A DNA stretch of 64,000 nucleotides from Pyxicephalus adspersus (GCF_032062135.1 NC_092859.1:36660286-36724285); one strand, 5' to 3'. Shown: positions 24,310 through 35,938, numbered from the stretch's first letter. Numbers and translations are program-made. Notes: generated by a model not told the origin, from the letters alone.

Positions 24310-24960
24310 AATGTTCTTACCTCTGCTGGCCAGTCCACCCGACACCTCCGGTTAACCATTCCCTTTCCAAAAAACTGCACAAAAATCTGTTTTGGATATA
24401 ACTGGCCATAGCAGCCTTTTTATTAACAAATTCTAAAAAACATTAATAACTCTTTACTTTTATTAAATACACAACATCAAAAACACCATATAACAATTAC
24501 ATTCATGTAAACATGTTTTTCTGGACGGTCCATAACAGTACCTGTCACCTGGATATTCCTGCATCCAAAAAATAGGCCCCCCGCCGTTAACACACAGCTC
24601 AGGGACAACCCGCAGTATCCCTCCAAACCCACCGGGTCCCACCTCAACCCAGTGTTCCAAACAACCCCACTATCATGGACCACCAGAAAAAAAAACGCCC
24701 TGCTGCCATGACAAAATTTCACCACCCAAAACCCCTATACAGGGAGGGTGGGTGGGCAACTTTTCTCCTCTGCCTTTTTCAAATTTCTGACCTATGCCCT
24801 CCCACCTCCTCTCCTATATATGCCCCTGTCCTTTGACCCCACCTTTTATTTCCTCCGCCCATCACACCATATCTTTTTTAACCAATCACTATCTTTAACC
24901 CCCTCTCTCCTGATTTCATTTTCCACCCCCCTCTCCCTGTCATGAGGCCCTCCGCCCATA
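24310..24960 (-). mobile_element. ORF-less Ngaro-like retrotransposon remnant
   Basis: On the - strand the copy begins near GGCCTCATGACAGGG (24949-24935), an exact match to 47462-47476 at the 5' end of the large Ngaro element. It ends near GGCTGCTATGGCCAGTTAT (24416-24398), matching GGCTGCCGTGGCCAGTTAT at 52716-52734 at its 3' end, both preceded by AATAAAA. Between them are only about 0.5 kb of UTR-like sequence and no gag or pol. This is best read as an internally deleted or solo-terminal copy inside the TTAA element. Confidence 0.65.
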
Positions 24961-25042
24961 TATTTTTTTTTTTTTTTTTTTTATATATGGCTCTGGGCCA
25001 ACTGACATCAGTGAAACGCCCAGGTGGTTAAGCAAAACTAAC

Positions 25043-25190
25043 ACTTACATAGTTACATAGTAGGTTAGGTTGAAAAAAGTCCATCAAGTTCAATCACTAG
25101 GGAAATAAACATATCCCAGATATAATACCCTATAAGACAAAGTTGGTCCAGAGGAAGGCAAAAAAAAACCCCGGTACAATTTGAAAACAC
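25043..25190 (+). mobile_element. CR1-like LINE 3' tail copy
   Basis: Reads CTTACATAGTTACATAGTAG, then GTCCATCAAGTTCAATCACT, then AGGGAAATAAACATATCCCA. The part from about 25080 matches the - strand at 18870-18750 in the 3' UTR of the LINE. The start with repeated ACATAGTTACATAG is a well-known type of frog repeat end. Coding sequence is absent. Confidence 0.7.
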
Positions 25191-25479
25191 TGAGTAAGTA
25201 AAAGTATACAAAGGTTGCCATTGCTGATCTACTTTGAAAAAGCAAGTAGTTTGGCTTTGTCCTCGATAGTTCTTCAGTCATTGGCCTAGAACAAGTCTGC
25301 AACCACTGAGGGCTGATTGGCCTCCTTGCTTTTATTGGTTTGGAAGCTATTAGAGCCAGGTTATCATGACAGCCAAACAGCTAGCATTTTCAGAATAAGA
25401 AGGCTGCCTGCCTGTTTGTATGAGACGAGGGGGATACTGAACACATAACTGCTGAAACTGAAAGGAATTGTCATTGTCG
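25191..25479. other. Intergenic DNA, nothing recognised
   Basis: Moderately complex sequence with no coding signal or repeat structure that I could identify. Confidence 0.5.
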
Positions 25480-25720
25480 GGCCTAGTATACGAGCTAATG
25501 TCACTCTCAGGACAAACATTTCACACCACTTAGATTGTCGACTCTCTCTGGATCTTTTATCTTCTTTAATTTTCCAACGCCTCAGGCATGACAATTAAAT
25601 TGTAATTAAGCCCCACGGGGCACAAAATAATGGTGTCTGCAGAGTGATGTGCATGGAGCAGAGATCGCTCTGACAAGATGATAGGAAATAAGGATTTATA
25701 TATGAATATGGCATTGCTGC
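25480..25720. other. Candidate conserved non-coding element
   Basis: High-complexity block with GACAATTAAATTGTAATTAA, a clustered homeodomain-type core, followed by GCCCCACGGGGC, a perfect palindrome containing the CCC-N2-GGG core of EBF binding sites. No repeat features. If conserved, autoregulation by EBF1 would be a reasonable hypothesis. Confidence 0.4.
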
Positions 25721-25962
25721 TGCAAAATATTCACAAACAAATTATTTTGCAGGTAAAAGGGGATTCTCACCTTAGTTGGAAATATATTGACTGTGACTCC
25801 TGTTTGTGATAACACGAGGGGATCTTCCATTCAACAGCTCCCAGTGTTATTAGAAATGGCAGATGCAATTGCAGAGCTTGTTGTCAGCCCCACTTACTGG
25901 TCAAATCAGGTATTACAATACTTCTAATAAATTAGACCTGTTGGTGAAGTTGACCCAGTGTG

Positions 25963-26028
25963 CCTGTAATGAAGAAGTGCAGAGGAAACTGTACTTTGCT
26001 GGTGTGGTCCTGATGGCAAGGTGATGAT
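25963..26028. repeat. Dispersed duplicate, copy 2
   Basis: Second copy of the segment at 21666-21745, immediately left of the minisatellite. Confidence 0.85.
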
Positions 26029-26029
26029 T

Positions 26030-27545
26030 ATTGAGGTCTGCACTCAGGGTCTATTATTGGGGTTTGCATGGGAAGTCTTTGGATGAGGTCTGCACTGGGG
26101 TCTGTCACTGAGGTCTGCGATGGAGGTCTTCACTGAGGTCTATACTTGGGGTTTGTTACTGAAGGGTCTATGCCCAGTGCTTTCACGCTTTGATTGACAG
26201 CACATTGTAACTTGAAATACCATAGTCCTCAATTTTTACCAAACCAATGTAGTAATACAGTTGACATTCAAAAATCCGGCCTTCAATAATCCGGATCCTT
26301 CAGTTTTCCGGCATGGATTTCGGAGCGCATTTTCAATTGACACTGTTTCCTGGAGGCGCTGTTTATGTTTTGATGGTGGTGTACTCCAGAATCAGCTGTT
26401 AGGTCTTGCTTTTCCTCCATAAAATGAAGCTGTTCCTGTCGCTGAGGATGCTGTTACTGTCAGTCATGAAGATGATCATCCTGACAGTCTATCTGCTATT
26501 TAGCTTCCTTTCGAGGGTACAGTAATGATTACAATTCTCAGGCACTATTTTGTTTAGTTAAAGTAAAATTCTGTAAAACTGTTTTATTTAGTTGTTGAAC
26601 ATTAACATTTATTTTGCTTTTCCTTTAGTGTTATTTCATTTAGTGTCATTTCATTTTAATATATACAGCATAAGGAATTTTCTAAAATCTGGCACACCTC
26701 GGGTCCGGAGGTTGCCAGATTTTTGTACTGTACTGAAAAATTCACTGGCAGACAAACAACTGTCCCACCAGCTTGACTCTAGAAATACCAAACCCTGCAA
26801 CTCTGAATCTACAAATACCTCTTCTTCTTAATAGGTCCATAAAATAACTACAGCTGCCCTCCCCTCAGTCTCAGTAAACTGTCCTGGCACAGATGTGTAT
26901 TCTTTCAAAATAAAAATCTCCCCCAAACCTCAGTCTACACCCAATACCAGGAAGTGCCTCAACAACAACATTCATGGCAGGATCACCAGGTATTACTTTC
27001 ATAAATGGTGCAGATTAAAAAAAAACCTGAAAACTACATTTGAAATCACATTAACAAGTTTATGTGAGATTTTATTGGGGGTCCCTCACCAGAGGGTCTG
27101 TTACCAGGGTCAGCATTGAGGGATTAATTACTGCACAGTCTAATACTAATGTCTGCACTAAAGGTCTATTATTGAAGTTTGTATGGGAAGTCTGTTGTTG
27201 AGGTCTTCACTGGGGGCCGTCACTGAGGACTGCAATGGGGGTCTTCACTATGGTCTGAACTGAGGGGTCTGTTACTGAGAGGTCTATTACTGATGTCTGC
27301 ACTGAGGGTTTATTATTGGGGTCTGCACGGGGGTCTGTTGGTAATGTCTGCACTGGGGGTCATTGCTTAGGTCTGCAATAGGGGTCTTCACTGAGGTCTG
27401 AATTGGTGGTTTGCTACTGAGAGGTCTATTACTGATGTCTGCACTAAGGGTCTGTCACTATGGTCTGCAACCAGAGTCTGTAACTGAGGGGTTATTACTA
27501 ATTGTCTGCACTGGGGTTCTGTCACTGAGAAGGTTTGTCACTAAC
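26030..27545. repeat. Degenerate GGTCTGCACTGGGGGTCTGT minisatellite, interrupted
   Basis: Two blocks (26030-26170 and 27070-27545) are built from loosely repeated phrases such as GAGGTCTGCACTG, GGGGTCTGT and TTACTGAG, with a short period of about 15-30 bases and heavy divergence. Roughly 900 unrelated bases split the array, including the Tigger-like element at 26258-26735. The array is old, with many point changes between units. It is not coding. Confidence 0.85.
26258..26735. mobile_element. pogo/Tigger-like MITE within the minisatellite
   Basis: The left end, next to TA, reads CAGTTGACATTCAAAAATCC, with CCGG motifs repeated (AATCCGGCC, AATCCGGATCC). The right end on the opposite strand reads CAGTACAGTACAAAAATCTGG then CAACCTCCGG. 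Such CAGT- and AATCCGG-type ends are typical of pogo/Tigger-class elements. The exact right boundary (26730 or 26735) is unclear. Confidence 0.55.
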
Positions 27546-28069
27546 GAATATCACTGACACTGTCCCTCAAGCAATGCATCCAATGTGTGCAGTAGAAATT
27601 GTGCATTGACTCAAATTCTAACTTCCCCCCATTAAATCCCTCCCAATACATAGTGCTATTTTGCCAGGCTCTCATTTGACCACTGCACACACTGCGTTAT
27701 TCGTTTTCATAATTTCCCCTCTATACCAATGTTGTGAGAGTCGTAGGTATTTGACACTCCCAGAAGTGCTGAACTATAAAAAACATTTTGAAGATTACAG
27801 CAATGTACCAAAGGGGGTGGTGGGAGACACAGGCCTAAAGTTTTGTTATCTTTACAGACCTGACAGGGTCTCTTTAACAAGTATTTAAATATTTTCTGTT
27901 AAAAAATGCATTTTTCCATCTGCAATTGAGAAACCAGTGAATATATAGAGAGAGGAGGTGATGACAGAAATGCATAGATTCTCAGTACTGTTTAATCCCT
28001 GTCTTGTTCTCTGCTGACTCTACACACTTACATAAATCTATGTGTGTGCTCTACCAGCAGAAAACCTGT

Positions 28070-28330
28070 GAGTAATTTACAATAAACTTAAAGACAAGCA
28101 GATGGATGGCAATAATGAGATCCACAATTGGCCCCCAGCAGGGACGAGGAAACGCTAGATACAAACTGGCAGATTAGGTTACCTATTACTGCAGTACACG
28201 TCTGAAATCATTACGTTGTAAAGAGGTGAGAGAAATGGTAAGGAATGTGACGGCTGGGATGGGGCGCGGGGGCTATAGGCGCAGTATGTAGATGGTTAGA
28301 ATCAGCCATGAAGGAAAACAAACCTTATCT
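28070..28330. other. Candidate conserved non-coding element
   Basis: Repeat-free, balanced-composition block with GAGATCCACAATTGGCCCCC, CTGCAGTACACGTCTG and AATCATTACG. The phrase CAATTGGCCCCC recurs at 30085-30096 (GCAATTGGCCCCCGG), which is notable for two separate non-repeat sites. Inference from composition. Confidence 0.35.
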
Positions 28331-29868
28331 ATACTTAAAGGAAGACAGCGGGATCCAGTTTTTGTAAATGTACAAAGCTATTCAAATCATTAAATACAAC
28401 CAGTTAACGCACAACACAAACCCTAAAAGCAATCTGAAACTTTCCAGGTGCCATACATTTTATTTGGATTATTGAATATAACCTACTTTACATTTATTTC
28501 TAGCTTTTTTATATTTTGACTTTCTTGTTTAATTTTCTACCAATATAATGAGGTGTTCTGCAGTGGAGTAAAAGTCACAGGAGACAGTAACCTAGACAGC
28601 ACACAATCCGCGTTCAAAGCTTGGCGGTCACACTTCAATACATTTTCTGGTACCGTTGCAGCAGATAAAGAGGATTTTTCCAAGATGTAGGGATGTATTT
28701 AAGGTTTGTGCTGACCCTGGAATGTTCAAATATTGGAGCTCATTCCAGAGGAAATGTATTGGTACACCCAACTGAGGTGGAATTGTGATGAGAAAAAGTG
28801 GACTGACGTAGATTGTGGGTTTGACCAAGGTCTGGCTGTGATAAAGGTGTTTTCTTTATTAATTATGGGCCCGACTCCAGCAGAAACCTTTTTTTATTTG
28901 TTTTGGGTGAGAAGGAAATAGACCCTGTCAGGTATTTACTGCACTCTGTGTCCCCAATAGGAGGATAACCTCTTGTAGGCATAGTAAATCTCACCAGTGA
29001 AAAAATATTTAGATTTACTTTGGGTAGATGCATACAAAAAGTTCAAAAAATGTTTGAAGAACATAAATGTAAAATGGAACTAAACCCAGTAAATACTCAT
29101 CTCTCCTGTTCCATCACAGGCGCCATCTTCTTCGTTCTGCTTTTCCTTGTTCTGATCTTGGGCCATCTTGATTGGCTGGGCCTGTATGACGTAACTCCCT
29201 TGCAGGTATGCGAGAGTTCATTCAGTCTTGGCAGCCGCAGGGGTAACCAGGATATGTCGGGTATCCTGGCAAATAATTTTGACAGTTGAAGTATTTAAAG
29301 TGAAGCTCATATTTCAGGATTTGACTGTGTGTGTGCACTTACAGTTTTCTCTTAGTTCCCCACAAATACCTATTGATTCAACCAGTCAAGTTCAACCTAG
29401 GGCAGCTCCCTACAATGCTGTAGAAACAGTGCTACACTGTTTCTGAATTTGAAGCAGAGTTATCCCTCTCACATAGTCTGTGTATCCTTAAAATTAAGTC
29501 CAGAAGCACAGCAGAGAGACTTAGGTACCAAAAACTTATATTTACAAATACAACTATCTTCTGATAAACCAAAAACAAAATGAAAAGAAACGAGAAGAGG
29601 AAACATATGCCAAAACATAGATAATTTCAACTCTCCTTCAATTGAGCAGCAGCCAGAATAGTCAACCCTCTTTAATATGTGAGCGATACGCAAATATGGC
29701 TGCAGAAAAACAGGTGACACTTGTCTGCTGTCTATGTTTTATGTACAAGGCAGTTATTTTCAAATGTGTGGGATGTTTGTTCATTTCCGAGGGGTCACGT
29801 CTGCTGTACTTTGTATATAGTGTATGTAATATACAACTCTTATTTTTGCCTAAAATCTTGGCATAATA

Positions 29869-29930
29869 GTATATATATATATATGTATATTTGTTTTTTT
29901 ATATATATATTTATATACATATATTAGCCG
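29869..29930. repeat. AT-rich microsatellite-like stretch
   Basis: Runs of TATATATATA with short interruptions on both sides of a TTTGTTTTTTT segment. Confidence 0.85.
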
Positions 29931-32900
29931 AGTAGCAGGCTGATAATTGCAAGGCGGTTGATCAATTTTAATGAAATATAAAATAGCTTTTTTGTATGCG
30001 TGTATTTTATAATGTGGTCAACAGTGCTGGGCCGCATATTATTGATTTTATGACAGAGGCTGGTGAAAATCTGAACACGAGCCGCAATTGGCCCCCGGAC
30101 CAGACTTTGAACATGCCATGTAAGGTTTCTCCACAGATTATAGATTGAGAAAGGTTACAAAGAGAATGCTCTTACCCTTTTTCTTAGCAGAAAGTCCCAT
30201 CTTCAGCTTTCATGTAACCACTTCAGCATGTTAAGCCTAAAAACAGTTCTTCTACCTGTAAATCGCACAGTTCTGTCCTCAGGGACCAGTTTTGCCATGA
30301 CTGAAAGTACTTTCTCTGCAAAATGATTATAATTACCATTGTTAGATGTTCTCAGCCATGTTAAGATATTGCTCTACATACACAACTTCACAGTTACATC
30401 CCGCTAATATACTTCCAACATTTGTGCAACATTATTGCAGTTCAATTACACCAATAAGAAAAAATGATTAGAGCCGTGTAACAATATCATGTTATTGCTG
30501 TAACATTAATAAGCCATTATGCTGTCACTGTTTACATTACGGCAGATTTCCCTGCAGTGAGAGTAATGTTTATGTCCTCCTAAATAATATATGGACCTAA
30601 AACCTATATGACTCACCCAGTATAATGGCCCTCATGGAAATTGATTTTTTTTCCAGGAAAAATATGCTCAATATTAAAGAAGAACTCCTGGTAAAATATA
30701 TCTTCTCTGAAGTATTTTATTGAATTTTGCCTCTGCTATGTAAAATTGTTTGTGATCTTTTTTCTTGTATATTGCAGATGGGACATGGAGAGAATTAAGG
30801 ACTAAACCTAAAAAATTAGACAGATAGATAAATCAATAAAGGAAAATAATGAGAACCATCATGGTATTTTTGTGACATTAGATCCCATGTACACTTATCA
30901 CAGAACACATCAGTGGCATGTATGACAAAATGAAGAAGAGCTATGATTGACCCAGGAAACAAACATTCCCAGGAGTGTTGGTTTTAGTGCAGAATGCAGC
31001 AAAAGTTTTCCCTGGATTGTAGCTACGTTTGGCAGTGCGGGGGGCAGCAGGAAAGGTAAATGTTTGTAGACTTCTTCTATGCCTTCATTCAAAGCACAGA
31101 CAGAAAAAAATCACAAAAAAAAAATAAACTTATATCCTTTCTCATTCAATCTAAATCTAAGTAAAAGTGTGTTGGCTATACAGTCATTTAAGTGTAACAA
31201 TACCTAAGGTGGCCAGCTGATATGTCCAAATACTCCAATACCAGCTGGGTGCACCCACTCTAAAGGTTGGGTCCTTGGCATGTGGTGGTTGAAATTAGGT
31301 TGGGTGCCAGTGACTTCTAGATTCTATTGCTGGCTGAACAGGAGAAAAGATAGGGATGCAGGATACCCGAACATAGGAAACAGTAGGGTGGGGCAAACGT
31401 GGGGCAAATCCTTACTTTCTAATAGACAAACATTTGCAGTGACTCTATAGGGAGAGCAACCACGGAGCAACCATGGCCATGGGGAGAGCAATAGGGAGAG
31501 CAGTCACGGAACTTTTTTCGATCAATAAATTGTTCTTAAATCAACACCAGGTACGTTTCTCAATGAACAATGACTACTTCTAGCAATGTCCAAAGGCATC
31601 TTCTACCCAGCTTTCCCATCCCACTCTTAGGCTTAGAAGCTCCCTCTGGGTCGCTATCTCCTGGTCCAATAAACATCTGGGCAAGGAACCCAGGTTCCAA
31701 AGGCCCCTGGCCCGGTAGGGCCCCGGACACAAAGACAAAAGAAACTTTCTGAACTGGACAGGGCACAGAGTTCAAAGCCTTTTCTGGAAGGTTGTTGTAA
31801 AAGTTTATCATCTTCTCTCAGCTCTTACGCTGAACAAAACCCTCAGTGATTGGCTGGATACCAATCGATTGCTGGATGCATAGTGTACTTCCAACTCTAC
31901 TAATGGAAACACTCCAGCAGTAACAGGAAGCAGCCATATCCAGAGTTTAGGAATGACTGTACAGCAAAATGTGAACAAAGCTCAGTCAAGCTAAAACCAC
32001 ATTTAAGACATAATTTTCTATATGGGGGTTAGGGATTTTTTAAGGGTAAATTTTAAGGCCAGGGGTGGTAACTAAAGCCTCTGCAAGGGGCACAGTTGTG
32101 CTGTGGACAGGGAGAGCTGCACAGTGGGAGAGGAGAGAGAGTAGGAGAGTTGCCTGGAATCCCAGAAGGCTGGAGCAGTAAAGGGCTGGGTTTATACTTT
32201 ACCCCCTTAAGAAGGAGAATTTTAAAGAATAAGCTTTGCCCCCTTTGTAATGTGCCCCCGTCCCTGTCTGACTTAAGCCACTCCCCTTCACCAAGAAGCT
32301 GGATATAGAGCCTAGTAAAGGGAACAGAAGGTGGGACTAAAGAGCATTCTGTGTGGTGCGGGGCCAGGATAGCAGCAGCTATAGGAAAAGAGTCTGTGGG
32401 ACTATAGACACTGTGGGATATTACGGCACTCTGGTCAGAGACACTGCAAAATGTTTGCATCTCTACTTTGTCAGAGATGGAGCCTAGATTGCATTTGTGT
32501 GCCACATGAGATATCAGAGTGATGAGCGGTTTGTTGGCCACCTTTCGTGGGTCATGTTACTTTTCTTGGGGACACTGCAACTTTTAGAGTGACTGCCCAA
32601 AGAAAGTCGGCTTAATCCTTCGTCAGTTTGGGAGAACCTTCTGCTCTTACCAGTATACAAATAACATTTTTTAATATATATACCCATTAAGTCTGTCCCC
32701 AGTGAAGACATTTCCTCACAATACATTGACAATGGTGTCTTCATCATGAAGTTGGGTTCTAAGGTATTTGTATATTCCACAGTAATCAGAAACATTTCGG
32801 GGAGTATAACACCATCATTTGGCTTTATTAGGATAGAAATAATTCTGGTGGAGACATTTCATCAACGTCCGACATCTTTGTAAGACCCCCACCCCCATTG

Positions 32901-33349
32901 GGTGGTGATGTCTTGGATGACTCCCTTTTCCTTCTGTGGTAGGGGGTCCGTACTGTAATAATATAAACCTAAGCTGTGTAATTCTGCCCCAGCAGGCCAT
33001 CAAAGACCCAGCGCAGGACAGCTCAGACTCAAAGAAACTGGGTTAAACGCCACTTGTCAAGATTCAGTCCAGAAGTCTAAAGACATCTATTGGTGGGAAT
33101 GAATTGCTGTAGGAAACAGCTACGGAATATAAAGTAATTTCTGTAAATAAAAACTGTCTTTTTTAAATTTTAAAATAGGCTTCCACCTCAGCATCTCTAC
33201 ATTTTTATCCAAATGAGGATGTATAGATCTTATAGCTCCTTTACCCATACTCGTTCGACTGGCTAAGAAGGAATTTGACCTGGCCAATCCAACATTCCGT
33301 AATCAGCAGCATATTATGGCTTTTTTAAACAAATATTTTTATATTCTAT

Positions 33350-33545
33350 TTTAAATCTTCTATCTTTGTGCAGCCTGATTGCATCTTCTGGCCTTTGACA
33401 TTTCCACCATGGCGCTCGGCTTTAGCGAAAAGTCATGCCATGTTGTAGTATATGTGACTGTGCGCAGCTGTGCAGGAGGAATGATAATTGCAAGCTGATA
33501 ATTACATATTTAATCAGTTCTAAATAGGACATTTAATGAAGACAA
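33350..33545. other. Candidate conserved non-coding element
   Basis: Repeat-free block with TGGCCTTTGACATTTCCACC, ATGGCGCTCGGCTTTAGC and GATAATTGCAAGCTGATAAT followed by TACATATTTAATC. CG dinucleotides are retained in an otherwise CG-poor area. Inference from composition. Confidence 0.35.
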
Positions 33546-34279
33546 TCTGTTCCAGAAGACCAGGGTAACTTTAACTTGAGTAATGTATTTGCTCAGAAGA
33601 TTCTCACTAGTGTGAAATATGTGGTCAGTTTTACACTTCCTGTGAACTTGGCGTGCGAGTACTATATGGAGTAATTTGTCACTCTATAGGTATGTGCACA
33701 TGGGTGTTAGTGCTCTACCTCCCCTTCATTTTTCCCACAAACCAGTTCTGCTTTGTACATGGGAGAGTCAAGAACAACAGCACTGAACTTAAAGGAAACT
33801 GAGCCAAATTGAGTAGAATTAGGATTTCTATTGAGAGACATGCTGTATCTACATATGTACTGTACAGAGAGAGATTGTGACAGAATATGGTCCTAGGCTA
33901 GGTACCAGCCCTCTACCACCCTTTTATTTGACATGATTAAGGACTGCAAGAAAAGTTAGGTGACAGCAAAAAAGGAAGCTGCTCCTTGTCTGTACTATCA
34001 TGTCCAACCCCTTCACACAACAAATACCTACAATTAGATCCTCCCTTGTAATGTGTCATGAGGTGCAGGTCTTTGAACAACTGTATTACCACCCAGCAGA
34101 AACATGAAAGTTGTATAAAGGTTGGGCTTCCTGGACATCCCCTCCACTCAAAGCTCTTACCAAGGTTGCTTGACTCTAGAATCCTGTACACCTAAATGTT
34201 ATGACTAAATGTGAGTGGAATATCCCAATAGCTGAAATTTCCATGGAAAATGCTAACTTAGAGCTAATATGCAAACTAA

Positions 34280-34990
34280 AGTCCCCAGTAGCCTGTGAGG
34301 CAAGGAAGCATAGTGGAAGGCTGGCATGACTGGGCAGACAGGGAGTAGACAGGATGGGTTATTAAGTTAATTTCCGAAGTGAGCAGGGTTGAGTTGAGGC
34401 GGAGGGGAGGGAGGGGATAAGGTGTTAAAAAGTTAGGAACAGGAAGTGGTGAGGTCATTAGATCAGACAGGGTGCAGTAGAAAGTTTCCCACCCTCCCGC
34501 CCCCTTTATTGTGTATTATATTAGTTTTATATCAAGGATTGGATGGGATAGTGAGGTAGGGTTGAGCAGTTGAGGTCCTCGAGGGGTGTTGATTGGTAAA
34601 AATTACAGTGGAGATGAGGACCCATCTTTGGTGTGGAGTCCCCGATGTTAGAAAAAGTTTTAGTTGGAGAAAATATGGTGGATGTCTGCCTTATAGGAGG
34701 GGTTACATTGTTACCGAGCAGGGAGAATTGGCTGCTGGGAGAAATTCATATCAAGTGGAAGCAGACTACAAGTTTAATTGGATGCCATCAAGGACCGCAA
34801 TCAGTACGTTTAGGTTGGGGGTCTAAGTTGGGGATTGTGAAGTTACTCTTTATTTATTGTTAATTTATGGTTATGTTGTTGCTATTTTGTTAATATTTTG
34901 TTGTTATGGCATTTATGTGAAGGAACAGTTATTGGGCCTTTGAACCAAAATATGGTGTGTTTATTGGGTGAAAGTTTATTAAAGATGGGA
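34280..34990 (+). mobile_element. Possible second ORF-less Ngaro-like remnant
   Basis: The order resembles the remnant at 24310-24960: a purine-rich GGGAGGGAGGGGATAAGG 5' part with GGCATGACTGGGCAG, then TTTCCCACCCTCCCGCCCCC, then about 450 bases of G/T-rich UTR-like sequence, then TTATTGGGCCTTTGAACCAA. Similarity is by layout and short motifs, not an exact match. Two overlapping ORFs at 34593-34863 show no known domain. Confidence 0.35.
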
Positions 34991-35311
34991 AGAGGGGCGG
35001 TTAGAGGTCTGCATCATATTTAGAAATTCTGTTCTTTGGGAAGTGGGAATACCTTTTAAAAAAAACAAAAACAAAAAAAATCAGAGGATCATGTGACTAA
35101 GTGTTCAGTCATTTGACCGTCTGTAGGACGAGAAGCGTTATGCTTTTTAATATGTAAAAGCTTTTAAATCTTTTTATTACCTTTCATTTATATATCAAGA
35201 CCCCTAAATGGCTTCTTGTTAACATATAAGTACTCATTAACATTCATTTCAAACTAAATACAAATATGTCAATATTGTCAATATGCATTGAATGTAAAAT
35301 GTCGTCTTTAC

Positions 35312-35938
35312 TAGTGTTGGTCGAATAGCTCACTATTCGATTCAGCAGCTATTCGCTCGAATATAGCAAAAAAATTTGGGTGGTCGAATGTCAAAGTCGA
35401 ACACCATTAAAGTCAATGGGAGAAAAATTCGGGTTTGTTTCAGCACTGTGTAGAGCTTCTACAGCCTCCAAACAGATGTAAAAAGATACATTATAAAAGG
35501 ATATATAAAAAGAAACATTATAAAAAGATACATAACACTATTACATACCCCTGTGCTTCACATGAAGATTAAAGAGCACCTGTCAAATCAATTTTAGGCT
35601 AAAGCTAGGTACACACTTCCAATAATTATTGTTAGAAAATGAACGATTACGACCGATCAACGATTATTGCTCTGTGATTGGCTGAGAAATAGGAAATCCT
35701 CATGACAGCTCAAGCATCATCAGGATTTCCCTTTCCTCAGCCAATCAGGGAGCAGAGCAATCAGCGGAGCTTTACTATACTGACAGCTCTGCTCCCCTGA
35801 TCACTGTGACGAGTGATTCGGGGAGCAGAGCTGTCAGCATAGTAAAGCTGCTGTGTTTTTCGGGTCGGGTCTATCCGAATTCGAACAGCCATATTCGGGT
35901 CGAATATAGGGACAACCGGAATTCGAACATCAACACTA
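35312..35938. mobile_element. hAT-type MITE with perfect 8-bp target duplication
   Basis: The left end is TAGTGTTGGTCGAATA. The right end on the opposite strand is TAGTGTTGATGTTCGAAT. The flanking 8 bases GTCTTTAC are identical at 35304-35311 and 35939-35946. An 8-bp duplication and TAGTG ends are hAT hallmarks. The interior contains a long hairpin (35761-35852) and repeated TTCGA motifs but no transposase. The intact duplication suggests fairly recent insertion. Confidence 0.9.
35761..35852. repeat. Long hairpin inside the hAT MITE
   Basis: Arms of about 40 bases (35761-35804 and 35812-35852) pair with few mismatches. The core GACAGCTCTGCTCCCC pairs exactly with GGGGAGCAGAGCTGTC, with a loop near CTGTGACGAGT. 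Confidence 0.9.

Larger units (their letters stand above)
22698..25027. mobile_element. TTAA-flanked non-autonomous DNA element (piggyBac-like), composite
   Basis: The left end CCACCCGGGCGGTTA follows TTAA at 22694-22697. The right end, read on the opposite strand, is CCACCTGGGCGTTTC, followed outward by TTAA at 25028-25031. Ends agree at 12 of 15 positions and the target is TTAA, both as in piggyBac-type elements. The interior has subterminal hairpins (22714-22774, 22805-22848), an internal duplicated block, a nested TIR element (23090-23633) and a nested Ngaro-like piece (24310-24960). No transposase is readable. Kolobok elements also use TTAA, so the superfamily is not certain. Confidence 0.6.
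27546..34270. other. Intergenic DNA, no gene recognised
   Basis: No supportable coding gene. Within it are two candidate conserved blocks (28070-28330, 33350-33545) and an AT-rich microsatellite-like stretch near 29869-29930. GC-richer stretches lie near 31600-31750 and 32050-32340. The ORFs at 31560-31811 and 32053-32541 in those stretches have no recognisable domains and probably belong to unidentified repeats. Confidence 0.55.

Noticed and set aside
31560..32541. Two GC-richer - strand ORFs (83 and 162 residues)
   Set aside because: No domain recognised. Pro/Ser-rich composition resembles random GC-rich translation.
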